Shown one piece after another: positions 42,534 through 51,820 of a stretch of 52,170 nucleotides of DNA; position 1 is the first letter of the stretch, and each line of letters begins with the position of its first letter. The translations under genes and the position numbers were made by a program. The stretch is from Clostridiaceae bacterium (GTDB lineage Bacteria; Bacillota; Clostridia; DUPQ01), in assembly GCA_012838235.1 (NCBI GenBank), contig DUPQ01000081.1:1-52170 (forward strand), written 5' to 3'. The notes under the pieces were generated by a model. The model was not told the origin of the DNA, did no database searches, and saw nothing but the letters and a program-made list of their open reading frames with translations.

Positions 42534-43670
42534 TCATTTTTTGTTTTTAACTATATCATTTTCATACCATGCCAGCATTATATCGGTTACGCGTCCGTAA
42601 CTGTAAATTCCGTCTGACTGACCCTGAGCTTTCAGATAGGTATCGTTAACCTTGTCGGATATTTCCGATGTCTTTCCTTCATATCTGTCCCAGTGCTCGT
42701 GATATCTTATATAGTCATGTTTTAATAAATCGCAGTATGTCGATGCAAGCTCCTTATGTGCCGCAGCATCTTTGGAATAAAGAGAATTCATGGTATACAT
42801 CAATGTCATTGCATAAGCGCTGTAACGAAGATTAATATTGGCGGAATTATGAAGTGAGTAGAATGCGAAGAAATTGGCTTCATCTTCCGATGTGATGCCG
42901 TTTCTGTGCGCAAGTTCATGTGCACAGGTAAAGGGCAGTGCAATAGCCAGATTATTTTTATTTATGTTTGCCTCTCCGGTAAGAAAAATGAATATGCCGG
43001 TTGTCTGGGTATATGACCATGCATCGGAAGATACCACATACTTAGGAGGAGCCTCTTCTTTACCGGTTATTTTACTTACCTCTTTGGCTGTGAAAGCGGC
43101 GGTTCTTTGGAATTCATACCCCGTGTAATATCCCTGTTGGTTTCTGGGCACCTCAGCCGCCAGCCGGTTGGTTTTTTCAATGAGATATTTATTGAGGTTT
43201 ACAAGTTCCTCTACAGGTCTTTCCTTTATATCTTCACTATTCACCGGTAAGTAGTTGCCGATGCCCTTGGAATAGTACATGCCTCCCCATAAGGCATAAA
43301 AGAGAAAAGCCGTTACCGAAAACACCAGCATCCAGGCTGTAATAAACTTGAATATGCGGGTTACTCTGTGTTTTTTCTTTATAAGGTTGACAATCAGTAT
43401 TACTAAAGAAGACAGAAATATTACAGAGAGGATATATATAAGTACTTCCGCTACGGAAAACTTCACGAAAGAAAAAAAGTTTGCTAAAGTATGCATTGCA
43501 AAGACAGACCACTTGGTATAGATACCGTTTGTGAAACCGGGAACTCTCTTTAATATTGTAACCAGAACCGCTGTCAAAAATGCAAAGCACAACGCCGCTA
43601 CAAGCATTGTGACGGCTTTTATGATGTTGGTGTTTTTAGTTTTACTTCTCTTCTTCTTTTTTCTTTTCAT
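42534..43670 (-). CDS. DUF3810 membrane-bound zinc metalloprotease-like protein
   Basis: 378 residues from the ATG at 43670. Its first 29 bases overlap the upstream Cys-rich protein gene in another frame. A very basic N-terminus (KRKKKKRSKTK) is followed by about three membrane segments (about 19-135). The extracytoplasmic domain carries HELAH in FTCAHELAHRNGITSEDEANFF, the zinc site of gluzincin-type peptidases with a downstream acidic ligand. DUF3810 has no known substrate. The overlap suggests translational coupling with the feo genes, so membrane-protein or iron-linked processing is a guess. Confidence 0.85.
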   Translation of the reverse strand: MKRKKKKRSKTKNTNIIKAVTMLVAALCFAFLTAVLVTILKRVPGFTNGIYTKWSVFAMHTLANFFSFVKFSVAEVLIYILSVIFLSSLVILIVNLIKKKHRVTRIFKFITAWMLVFSVTAFLFYALWGGMYYSKGIGNYLPVNSEDIKERPVEELVNLNKYLIEKTNRLAAEVPRNQQGYYTGYEFQRTAAFTAKEVSKITGKEEAPPKYVVSSDAWSYTQTTGIFIFLTGEANINKNNLAIALPFTCAHELAHRNGITSEDEANFFAFYSLHNSANINLRYSAYAMTLMYTMNSLYSKDAAAHKELASTYCDLLKHDYIRYHEHWDRYEGKTSEISDKVNDTYLKAQGQSDGIYSYGRVTDIMLAWYENDIVKNKK

Positions 43671-43809
43671 CACTGCATTGTCCGCTGTACGGGCATGCCG
43701 AACACTTATTGTGTGAGCCGCCCTTTTTTCTGCTTTTTATAAGGTACAAGACTATTGATAAAACTATTAAAGCAACAATTGCTATTAAAATATAATCTAA
43801 AGGTTTCAT
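43642..43809 (-). CDS. FeoB-associated Cys-rich membrane protein
   Basis: 55 residues, found by reading the gap after feoB. One membrane segment (YILIAIVALIVLSIVLYLI, about 6-24) is followed by a basic stretch and the Cys motif CSACPYSGQC near residue 38-47. The C-terminus is highly charged (DEKKKEEEK). This matches the small FeoB-associated Cys-rich proteins that follow feoB in many Firmicutes and may support iron transport in the way FeoC does elsewhere. It starts 3 bases after feoB, with GGGGTG as ribosome binding site. Its 3' end overlaps the DUF3810 gene by 29 bases. Confidence 0.9.
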   Translation of the reverse strand: MKPLDYILIAIVALIVLSIVLYLIKSRKKGGSHNKCSACPYSGQCSDEKKKEEEK

Positions 43810-43812
43810 TTG

Positions 43813-45813
43813 TCACCCCGCTAACATTGCAATCTGATAAAACACCATAGCTACGATATATGCAAAACCCGTCTGAAAGACTATGGATATAAACATATAC
43901 TTGGTTCCCAATTCACGTCTGACCGCGGCAACCGCCGCAACACACGGCGTATAAAGAAGAGTAAACAACAGAAAGGAAAATGCGGAGATCGGAGTGAAAA
44001 GGGTAGCTAACGGTGCCGACAGTTTTTCTATTCCCGTACTTAATAATACCGCTAATGTGGATACTACCGCTTCTTTTGCCATAAAACCGGTTAAAAGGGC
44101 AGTGGAAGCCTTCCAGTTGCCGAATCCCAAAGGAGTGAAAACAGGAGCTATAAGCGAGCCTATTGCGGCAAGCATACTGTCTTTACTGTCGGAAACAACA
44201 TTGAATCGGATATCGAATTTATTCAAAAACCATATCACTATGGATGCGACAAATATTATGGTAAATGCTCTTGTTATGAAGTCTTTTGTCTTTTCCCATA
44301 ATAAAAGAAAGGTATTCTTTACCGTGGGCAGTCTGTAGTTGGGAAGCTCCATTACAAAGGGAATGGGATTTCCTTTGAATAGGAACTTTTTGGATATGAG
44401 AGCTACTAATATGGCAAGCAATATACCTATTAAATACATTGCGGTCATAACCAAAGCGCGATGTTCGGTGAAAAAAGCCATTGTAAAAACCGCATATATG
44501 GGCAACTTTGCCGAACAGCTCATGAAAGGAGTAAGAAAAATCGTCATCTTTTTGTCTCTGTCGGAAGTCAGTGTCCTTGTAGCCATTATGGCAGGTACCG
44601 TACAGCCGAAACCTATAAGCATGGGAACTATACTTTTTCCGGATAATCCGATTTTTCGTAGCAGTTTATCCATAATAAATGCAACTCTTGCCATGTATCC
44701 CGAATCTTCCAGTAATGATAAAAGAAAAAACAGAACAATGATTGTAGGGATAAAGGAAAGTACGCTTCCAACACCCGCAAAAACCCCGTCAATTACCAGC
44801 GATTCCACAACGGGATTTATACCGAAGTCGGTCAGACCTTTTGACACTATAGCTGCCAGAGAATCTATCGCTCCCGATAAAAGGTCGGAAAGGTAACTGC
44901 CCACAACTCCGAATGTCAGCCAGAAAATGAGCAGCATTATGCCTAAGAATATGGGAATACCGAATATCTTGTGAGTCAGTACATTGTCAATTTTTATAGT
45001 CCTGTCATGGTGTTTATCACACTTGGGGCGGGTGACTGCTTTTTTACATACATCCTCTATGTATTGATATCGCATATCGGCAATTGCCGCCATCCTGTCT
45101 AAGGATAGTTCGTTTTCCATTTCGGTTATAGCATGCTCTATCATCTCTATTTCATTTTCCCCTAAAGCGAGGTCTGCCATCATGGGTTCATCGCCTTCAA
45201 TAATCTTGACGGCCGCAAAACTTGCGGGCACATTTGCTCTTTGAGCATGGTCTTCCAGAATATGTGCCGTTGCATGCAATGTCCTGTGAACCGCACCCGT
45301 ACAGAAATCCTGTTTGGGAGGGGTGCATCTGTTATCTACCAGATCTTTCAATGCCTGCATAAGATCGGTTATGCCTTCATTTTTATTCGCACATACGGGT
45401 ATGATAGGAACCTTTAAATATTCACTGAGGATATCGGTCTTTATGACTATTCCGTTTGCATACACTTCGTCCATCATATTTATCGCTATAACCATAGGGA
45501 TGTTGAGCAGCAATAATTGTAAGGAAAGATAAAGACCTCTCTCCAGTGAGGTGCCGTCAATTATATTTATAATGCCGTCAGGTCGCTGTTTTATGAGATA
45601 GTCCCGCGTAAGTATTTCTTCGGGAGAATAGGGAGATAAAGAGTATATGCCCGGAAGGTCAATTATCTTTATACTCTTATCGGCTTTATATATACCTTCT
45701 TTTACATCCACTGTGACGCCGGGGAAATTGCCCACACGCTGATTGGAACCTGTCAGCTGATTGAAGAGAGTGGTTTTACCGGAATTCTGATTGCCTGCCA
45801 GCGCTATAATCAT
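43813..45813 (-). CDS. feoB: Ferrous iron transport protein B
   Basis: 666 residues, normal length. FeoB imports Fe2+ across the cytoplasmic membrane. The N-terminal G domain has G1 GNQNSGKTT (6-14), G3 DLPGIYSL and G4 NMMD. A helical regulatory segment follows, then the membrane domain with gate-like motifs such as GYMARVAFIMDKLLRKIGLSGKSIVPMLIGFGCTVPAIMATRT. The ATG overlaps the feoA stop in GTATGA, with GAGGAG upstream. Iron-dependent control would be expected; a candidate promoter and operator lie ahead of feoA. Confidence 0.97.
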   Translation of the reverse strand: MIIALAGNQNSGKTTLFNQLTGSNQRVGNFPGVTVDVKEGIYKADKSIKIIDLPGIYSLSPYSPEEILTRDYLIKQRPDGIINIIDGTSLERGLYLSLQLLLLNIPMVIAINMMDEVYANGIVIKTDILSEYLKVPIIPVCANKNEGITDLMQALKDLVDNRCTPPKQDFCTGAVHRTLHATAHILEDHAQRANVPASFAAVKIIEGDEPMMADLALGENEIEMIEHAITEMENELSLDRMAAIADMRYQYIEDVCKKAVTRPKCDKHHDRTIKIDNVLTHKIFGIPIFLGIMLLIFWLTFGVVGSYLSDLLSGAIDSLAAIVSKGLTDFGINPVVESLVIDGVFAGVGSVLSFIPTIIVLFFLLSLLEDSGYMARVAFIMDKLLRKIGLSGKSIVPMLIGFGCTVPAIMATRTLTSDRDKKMTIFLTPFMSCSAKLPIYAVFTMAFFTEHRALVMTAMYLIGILLAILVALISKKFLFKGNPIPFVMELPNYRLPTVKNTFLLLWEKTKDFITRAFTIIFVASIVIWFLNKFDIRFNVVSDSKDSMLAAIGSLIAPVFTPLGFGNWKASTALLTGFMAKEAVVSTLAVLLSTGIEKLSAPLATLFTPISAFSFLLFTLLYTPCVAAVAAVRRELGTKYMFISIVFQTGFAYIVAMVFYQIAMLAG

Positions 45814-46040
45814 ACGCTTATCTCCTCAATATCAATCATGGACGCATCTTCCAGCCTTAATGTCAGTTCATAACCTCTTAAATATATACATACCGGATCG
45901 CCCATAGGGGCTTTCCTTTGCATATGCACGATAACCCTTGGGGTAAGACCCATATCCAGAAGGCGATGGCGTAATCTGCCGTGACCTCTGACCGCAATTA
46001 TTCTCCCTGATTTACCGACGCCGAGTTTGTCCAATGTCAT
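45810..46040 (-). CDS. feoA: Ferrous iron transport protein A
   Basis: 76 residues, an SH3-like fold. FeoA is a small cytoplasmic regulator of FeoB. The sequence shows the family pattern with DKLGVGKSGRIIAV at the start, HRLLDMGLTP near the middle and GDPVCIYLRGYELTLRLEDA toward the end. It has GGAG seven bases upstream and overlaps feoB by four bases. It is the first gene of the feo transcript. Confidence 0.95.
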   Translation of the reverse strand: MTLDKLGVGKSGRIIAVRGHGRLRHRLLDMGLTPRVIVHMQRKAPMGDPVCIYLRGYELTLRLEDASMIDIEEISV

Positions 46041-46070
46041 ACAATTTCTCCATATCCGGTATGTTCTGAT

Positions 46071-46086
46071 ACATGCCTAAACATGT
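46071..46086 (-). promoter_or_regulatory. Candidate operator near feoA start
   Basis: Inverted repeat ACATG-6-CATGT containing TTTAGG on the minus strand, 31 bases upstream of the feoA ATG and just downstream of the -10. The position fits repression by an iron-dependent regulator of DtxR type. The match to a known consensus is only partial. Confidence 0.3.
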
Positions 46087-46105
46087 AAATTTGCATACCA
46101 ATGAT

Positions 46106-46134
46106 AGAATATCTTAAGATTATCGGCAAGTCAA
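46106..46134 (-). promoter_or_regulatory. Promoter of the feo operon
   Basis: On the minus strand: -35 TTGACT (46134-46129), 17-base spacer and -10 TATTCT (46111-46106). It is 66 bases upstream of the feoA start. Confidence 0.55.
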
Positions 46135-46196
46135 TGAGCAGCCGCTAACTCTTTGAAAAATCCTTTTGTTTCATTGACGATGTTAGTCGGTAAGTG

Positions 46197-46225
46197 TTGC
46201 CTTGATACAACAAAAATGGCATAAT
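46197..46225 (+). promoter_or_regulatory. Promoter of the GH94 gene
   Basis: -35 TTGCCT at 46197-46202, 17-base spacer, -10 CATAAT at 46220-46225. It reads away from the feo promoter, with about 60 bases between the two. Confidence 0.5.
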
Positions 46226-46300
46226 GTACACATGGCTGTCAGGCTGTTTCGGGTCTGATTTCCTGCATCACTTACGGTATTGAATAAAGGAGGATTGGAA

Positions 46301-48577
46301 ATGGCATATAAATGGTGCGGACATTTTGACAATGAGGGTAAGAATTATGTAATAACAACACCGGATACACCGAGGCATTGGTATAACTATCTGTATAACG
46401 ATGAATATATAACTTTCACATCACAGGTAGGATTCGGAGAAGGATTTGCACAGGACAAAATGGGAAGACGTATACCTTTGGTTGTAAACCGTAACTTCTT
46501 TCTGTGTGAGGATGATTACTGGTCATTGGCCGGTCTTCCTATCGGATACGGATATACCGATTACTCCTGCACTCATACGGCGGGATGGTCGGTAATAGCT
46601 CTTAAATACAAGGATATATCCTCAAAGGTCAGGATATTTGTTCCAAACACCGGTCATATGGAAATATGGAGCATAACCTTGAAGAATCAATCGGACAGGA
46701 CAAGAAAACTGTCGCTTGTTGCATATGCAAAGACCGATATTGACGCTCCGTATAAACCCCAGGGCTATAACATAGCAAGGGGAAGTGCCTTCAAAGATAA
46801 AAACTGTGTGTACGGATTTTTCTATACACAATTCAATACCGAAAGAAACATTCCGATATACGGTTATATGTCTTCTTCAGAGAGCATAAAAGGGTATGAT
46901 TCGAGAAGGACGGCTTTTATAGGGGCATATAACGATGATCAGAGGCCCAAAGCTTTGGAAGAGACCAAAGGCTGCACAAACAGTGATTGTATGGTGGAGA
47001 AGTTATGCCTGGCCTTGGAAAACTCCGTTACACTTAAGCCCGGTGAGGAAAAAACAATTCATTATGTTGTGGGTCTGGCTTTCGGTGAGGAGAAAATAAT
47101 AACGCCGAAGGATAAATGGGTGCAGCAGCAATTTGCCGCCATGGCTGACAAATATGAGGACCGCTTAAGAAGGATTAAGATAAAAACTCCCTGGGAGAAC
47201 TTTGATAATTTAATCAACGGCTGGATGGTATATGCCACCGATATGGGAAGCAGATGGGCGCGAGTGCGACATAACGGTTACCGTGATATGTGTCAGGATA
47301 CCGACGGTCTGTCTGTTCTCAACCCCGAACTGGCATGGGAGAGAATAAAGAGGGTATTGTCCTACCAGTATGAAAACGGATATGCTCCGAGAACCATAAT
47401 TGACGGGGAACTGAAAGACAGGAAATTTTCCGACAATACCGTATGGCTGACCTACACAGTCTACAGCTGTATAAAGGAGCTTAACAAGCCGGAACTGTTG
47501 CATGAGCAGGTTCCGTTCAATAACGGCACATCCGCTTCGGTATATGAGCACATAAAAAGAAGTGTGGAGTTTTTATTCAACTTCACCGGTCTTTACGGGC
47601 TTATCAGGATATGGGGCGGAGACTGGAATGACTGCATCAACTTTGCCGGACTGGAAGGTAAAGGCGTATCGGTATGGCTTTCCATCGCATGGTGTGCGGC
47701 GGCAAAACAGCTTTGTGAACTGGCAGGCATGCTGGGTTATGAGCAGGATAAAAAAGATTACACGGAAAAGTACCATATAATGCGTGACAGGATTGATGAG
47801 CACGGCTGGGATGGAGAATACTACATGTATGCAAGAACCGATGAAGATATTACCATGGGATCACATACTCAGGAAGAGGGTAAGATTTTCTTAAACCCGC
47901 AGATTTGGGCGGTTTTTGCGGGATTGGATAAAGATGACAGGCATATAAAGTCCATGGATATGGCGGAAAAACTGTTGCAATCCCCTGAAGGAATACTGTT
48001 ATCCGCACCCGCTTATACAAGACAGTATCATTACATCGGTTCCATGGCGGAAAAACCCGGCGGAGTACAGGACAACGGAGGCGTATATTTACATCCCGCA
48101 GCATGGAAACTTGCGGCCGACTCGTTATTGAAACGCAATGATAAAGTGGAAGAAAACCTTAAAAAGATGCTGCCTTTCGATCAGACCTATTACCCGACAA
48201 AAGGTGAGCCTTACTGTATGTTCAACTGCTACTATTTAGATTATCACGGATACAGGGGAGGAACTCCCGGACAGTCGTGGAGAACGGGAACCAACGCATG
48301 GCTTTTACAGTCTACGGTCAAGTATATTTTCGGTTTGGTTCCCGAGCCCGAAGGCTTGAAACTCAATCCCTGTCCGCCGCCTTCCTGGAAAGAGTGTTCC
48401 ATAACCAAACTGTTCAGAGGATGCACTTATAACATAAAGTACATACAAAAAGGTAAAGGGCATAACAACAGGATAACAAGGATATTAATGAACGGTAAGG
48501 AAACACGGTTTAAGGATAATACAATACCTCCTGTTGAGGGAGCAACACTGGATATTGTTGTGTATCTGGAAAATTAG
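46301..48577 (+). CDS. GH94-family glycoside phosphorylase
   Basis: 758 residues from the ATG at 46301, with AAGGAGG nine bases upstream. It belongs to the cellobiose/chitobiose phosphorylase family. These enzymes cleave beta-glucosidic bonds with phosphate, saving ATP, in the cytoplasm. The beta-sandwich N-domain begins WCGHFDNEGKNYVITTPDTPRHWYNYL. The (alpha/alpha)6 barrel has HNGYRDMCQDTDGL and the catalytic Asp in WGGDWNDCIN. The phosphate-site region is near GGVQDNGGVYLHPAAW and GTPGQSWRTGTNAW. Cellobiose is one possible substrate; several GH94 specificities share these motifs, so none is assigned. Confidence 0.88.
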   Translation: MAYKWCGHFDNEGKNYVITTPDTPRHWYNYLYNDEYITFTSQVGFGEGFAQDKMGRRIPLVVNRNFFLCEDDYWSLAGLPIGYGYTDYSCTHTAGWSVIALKYKDISSKVRIFVPNTGHMEIWSITLKNQSDRTRKLSLVAYAKTDIDAPYKPQGYNIARGSAFKDKNCVYGFFYTQFNTERNIPIYGYMSSSESIKGYDSRRTAFIGAYNDDQRPKALEETKGCTNSDCMVEKLCLALENSVTLKPGEEKTIHYVVGLAFGEEKIITPKDKWVQQQFAAMADKYEDRLRRIKIKTPWENFDNLINGWMVYATDMGSRWARVRHNGYRDMCQDTDGLSVLNPELAWERIKRVLSYQYENGYAPRTIIDGELKDRKFSDNTVWLTYTVYSCIKELNKPELLHEQVPFNNGTSASVYEHIKRSVEFLFNFTGLYGLIRIWGGDWNDCINFAGLEGKGVSVWLSIAWCAAAKQLCELAGMLGYEQDKKDYTEKYHIMRDRIDEHGWDGEYYMYARTDEDITMGSHTQEEGKIFLNPQIWAVFAGLDKDDRHIKSMDMAEKLLQSPEGILLSAPAYTRQYHYIGSMAEKPGGVQDNGGVYLHPAAWKLAADSLLKRNDKVEENLKKMLPFDQTYYPTKGEPYCMFNCYYLDYHGYRGGTPGQSWRTGTNAWLLQSTVKYIFGLVPEPEGLKLNPCPPPSWKECSITKLFRGCTYNIKYIQKGKGHNNRITRILMNGKETRFKDNTIPPVEGATLDIVVYLEN

Positions 48578-48608
48578 CCCTATACAACATAAGTATGCTT
48601 ATAGTATT

Positions 48609-49355
48609 CTAAATATACCGATATATTTCCAAAAGCGAATGGATGACAGGTACGGTTATTTCATACTGATTGGATGATTCCAGCCACTCGGCAGTTTCGC
48701 TTTGTCTTTCCTTATTTATGTACCATAGGGCATCCATCTGTACGTTTATGGCGCCTAAGATGTCGGTGGTATACAAATCTCCTATGAAAAGACATTGGTT
48801 ACCGGAAAGATTCAATGTTTCAAGCATATGGTTGTAGAACTGTTTCATGGGTTTTACACAACCCATTTCCTCGGATATGAAAAGATGGGACAAATACTCC
48901 TTTACCGGACTCAATCGCGATTGCTGTATTTCTTTTATTCCGTTTGTAGCAGCCGCCACTATATGTGTTTTTGAGCAATGTTTGAGAACATCAATTGCAT
49001 GATTTTCAAATATATGAGTGTTATTGAATATCTCGTTATACTCATCGGCAATATCTGAAGCATGCTCTTTTCTTAAACTTCCTATATTCAATTTATCCAA
49101 AAATACTTCAAAGCGTTTGTAGCCGTATATTTTATATACTTCATGGTATTTTTCCTGCATAACCGGGTCATCTAAAAGATTCATATTATAAGACTTCCAC
49201 AAATCATAACAGACCGTTCTGAACAACTCTTCAATTTTTGGTGTGTACTCGACATTATGGTTTAAAAGCAAATCTTCCAGTGCCTTAGCCGCCGATGCGT
49301 CATATTGTAAAATTGTATTGTCAACGTCAAATATAAGGCATTTATATTTACTCAA
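48609..49355 (-). CDS. HAD-superfamily hydrolase, YjjG/YfnB-like nucleotidase
   Basis: 248 residues. The start is TTG at 49355, because the coding frame has no upstream ATG and GGAG lies 6 bases before it. Motif I is FDVDNTILQ (nucleophile Asp10 and DxDxT). A helical cap follows (about 20-90). The later motifs are AATNG (motif II), KPMKQFY (Lys, motif III) and FIGDLYTTDILGA (motif IV). The pattern is that of YjjG/YfnB-type pyrimidine 5'-nucleotidases, although substrate is not certain. It converges with the GH94 gene and diverges from the ABC exporter. Confidence 0.85.
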   Translation of the reverse strand: MSKYKCLIFDVDNTILQYDASAAKALEDLLLNHNVEYTPKIEELFRTVCYDLWKSYNMNLLDDPVMQEKYHEVYKIYGYKRFEVFLDKLNIGSLRKEHASDIADEYNEIFNNTHIFENHAIDVLKHCSKTHIVAAATNGIKEIQQSRLSPVKEYLSHLFISEEMGCVKPMKQFYNHMLETLNLSGNQCLFIGDLYTTDILGAINVQMDALWYINKERQSETAEWLESSNQYEITVPVIHSLLEIYRYI

Positions 49356-49485
49356 AGTGCGCTCCGTTCAATCGTCGGCAGTTGGCGTTAATATAATTAT
49401 TATTCTTGCCGCGATATTTTTATTTTTGTCTATTCTACCAAATCAATGTTATTTTAACAATAGAAATAAAATGTTGTTTTTGATG

Positions 49486-49514
49486 TTGACTTTAATTGCC
49501 GGGTAACCGATAAT
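49486..49514 (+). promoter_or_regulatory. Promoter of the ABC exporter operon with CCGGGTAA repeats
   Basis: -35 TTGACT at 49486-49491, 17-base spacer, -10 GATAAT at 49509-49514. The 8-base sequence CCGGGTAA occurs twice at 49499 and 49517, flanking the -10, and could be an activator or repressor site. Confidence 0.55.
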
Positions 49515-49544
49515 AACCGGGTAAGGGGTGGAGGAGGTAAAAAT

Positions 49545-51809
49545 ATGACAGAGGACATCACTCATATATTAACCAACAAACCTGTACCGGAAGAGATAGC
49601 AGAAAGACTTGAAAAGTCGGCGGATGTGCAGCGCCTGCTTTTTTTTATTGTCGGAGACCTGTCCAAAGACAGCTTATACAGCGAATCTGTTCTTGCGGTT
49701 ACCGACAAGGGTATGTACTGTTTTGACAGGACCTATGATGACGGATATAAATATGTAACTCATGAAAATATTGAAAAAATAGAAATAAAAAGGCTGTACG
49801 GCAATGCCATAATGGAAATATCCGCAGAAAAAGAAGGCACTTTCGACTTTTTCCGTTTTACCTATTCGGTTGCCAATTTATGTGAAGCCGCAGCTGATTT
49901 TTCCGAGCAGATAAAAAAAGGTGAGAATATTGACAGATTAATGGAAATGGTTACAGCCGTTTTTGAAAAGCAGCTTTCCAACTGCCCCAGATGCGGAAGG
50001 ACTCTTGTGCGTCCCGGTGCCGAATGCCTTAACTGTCAGTCCAAAGGTAAAATAGCCAAAAAACTTATGAAGTATGTGCTTCCCCAGAAGAAGTTGCTCA
50101 TAATCTGCCTCATATTCTCCATAATAACCACAGCCATGTCGTTGGTCCCGCCATATATAACCAAGATGATGGTGGATGACATTATACCCGACAATAACAA
50201 AAAGCTGCTTTTAACGGTGGTATTTGTGCTGTTTTGTACTTATGTCATACAGTATTCGGTAGGTGCATTGCGTTCTTATCTGTTAAGGGTAAGCGGAGAC
50301 AGGATAGTGGCCGGTTTAAGAAGCGATATTTATACAAAAGCTCAGTATCTTCCCATGAAGTTCTATGACAAGACATCTACCGGCTCGGTCATAACCAGAA
50401 TAAGCAGCGATACCGCCACATTGCAGTCCTTTACCTTAAGGGTAACCCAGGAAGTAATAGTGCAGTTCTTTCTGCTTATAGGGATAATAGTGATTATGTT
50501 TGTCATGGACAGAAGGCTTACATTGCTTTCGCTTATTCCCGTTCCTCTGGTTGTAATAGGTTCCAGAATATTCGGAAAGAAGATACTGCCTTATTACAGA
50601 AGGATATGGAGAAAATGGTCAAAAGTGTCCTCCATTCTGACCGATACCATACCCGGAGTGAGAGTTATAAAGGCATTTACCAACGAAAAGGGAGCCATTG
50701 ACAAGTTTGATAAATACAACGAAGAATGGCTGAAGACCGATATAAAAGCCGCAAGAATAACTACTTTGTTTCCGCAGCTGGTAAGCTTTTTCGTAACCTG
50801 CGGCTCCTTACTTATCTGGAGTGTGGGAGGCAATCTGGTAATGCATCCCCAAAGCGGGTTGACATTAGGTCTTCTGGTCTCCTTTATTTCCTACACGGCT
50901 ATGTTCTACGGACCGGTAAACTTTTTTGCAAACTTCAATGACTCTCTGCAGGCTGCCGTAGCCGCCGCGGAGAGGGTTTTTGATATTATCGATGCCGAAC
51001 CGGAAGCGGATTTCGGGAAGGGAAATCATCCGAAAAAACTGGAAGGGAAAATACAGTTTAAGAATGTTAATTTCTCTTTTGACCGCACAAAGATGACCTT
51101 GCAGGATATAAACATAGATATTGAACCGGGAGATATTGTAGGTATTGTGGGTACTACCGGTTCGGGAAAATCCACACTTATCAATCTAATCATGCGTTAT
51201 TATGATAATTATGACGGTAAGATTCTTATGGACGGACAGGACATAAAAGATATAGACATGGAATTTTACCGGTCTCAGATAGGATATGTTCAGCAGGAAC
51301 CCATGATGTTCCACGATACGATATACAACAATATCGCTTACGGCAACAGCGATGTTCAGGTAGAGGAAGTTATCCATGCCGCAAAAATAGCCAATGCCCA
51401 TAACTTCATAGTAAAACTGCCCGACGCATATGATACCGTGCTGGGAGAAAGAGGTACCGGACTGTCCGGCGGTGAGCGACAGCGTGTATCCATTGCCAGA
51501 GCGGTCCTCAGGAATCCTTGCATAATGATATTCGATGAAGCTACAGCTGCGGTGGATTCGGAAACCGAACTTCTTATACAGGAAGCCATTGAAAGACTGA
51601 TAAAGGGAAGAACCACACTTATGATTGCCCACAGGCTGTCGACATTAAGAAAAGCCAACAAGATTCTGGTTGTGGACGAAGGCAGAATAATTGAAAGCGG
51701 GACGCCCGAAGAACTGCTGGCAAAGAAGGGTAAATACTACAAACTTATTGAAATACAGACAATGTCGTCCAAACTGCAAAAAGCCAAAGAAGAGGAAAAC
51801 GTGGAATAG
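49545..51809 (+). CDS. ABC exporter (fused permease-ATPase) with N-terminal PH-like and zinc-ribbon region
   Basis: 754 residues; GGAGGAGG lies upstream. Residues about 1-140 look like a PH-like sandwich (VLAVTDKGMYCFDRT, IEKIEIKRLYGN). A zinc ribbon follows near 147: CPRCGRTLVRPGAECLNC. Six membrane helices (about 180-460) form an ABC exporter core. The ATPase has Walker A GTTGSGKST (536-544), signature LSGGERQR, Walker B IMIFDEATAAVD and H-loop IAHRLST. Such half-transporters dimerise to move peptides, lipids or polymers. Members with this N-terminus stand beside DUF1854 genes in loci named for cyanophycin metabolism. The next gene here is DUF1854, 11 bases later. Confidence 0.9.
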   Translation: MTEDITHILTNKPVPEEIAERLEKSADVQRLLFFIVGDLSKDSLYSESVLAVTDKGMYCFDRTYDDGYKYVTHENIEKIEIKRLYGNAIMEISAEKEGTFDFFRFTYSVANLCEAAADFSEQIKKGENIDRLMEMVTAVFEKQLSNCPRCGRTLVRPGAECLNCQSKGKIAKKLMKYVLPQKKLLIICLIFSIITTAMSLVPPYITKMMVDDIIPDNNKKLLLTVVFVLFCTYVIQYSVGALRSYLLRVSGDRIVAGLRSDIYTKAQYLPMKFYDKTSTGSVITRISSDTATLQSFTLRVTQEVIVQFFLLIGIIVIMFVMDRRLTLLSLIPVPLVVIGSRIFGKKILPYYRRIWRKWSKVSSILTDTIPGVRVIKAFTNEKGAIDKFDKYNEEWLKTDIKAARITTLFPQLVSFFVTCGSLLIWSVGGNLVMHPQSGLTLGLLVSFISYTAMFYGPVNFFANFNDSLQAAVAAAERVFDIIDAEPEADFGKGNHPKKLEGKIQFKNVNFSFDRTKMTLQDINIDIEPGDIVGIVGTTGSGKSTLINLIMRYYDNYDGKILMDGQDIKDIDMEFYRSQIGYVQQEPMMFHDTIYNNIAYGNSDVQVEEVIHAAKIANAHNFIVKLPDAYDTVLGERGTGLSGGERQRVSIARAVLRNPCIMIFDEATAAVDSETELLIQEAIERLIKGRTTLMIAHRLSTLRKANKILVVDEGRIIESGTPEELLAKKGKYYKLIEIQTMSSKLQKAKEEENVE

Positions 51810-51820
51810 GAGGAAGCATC

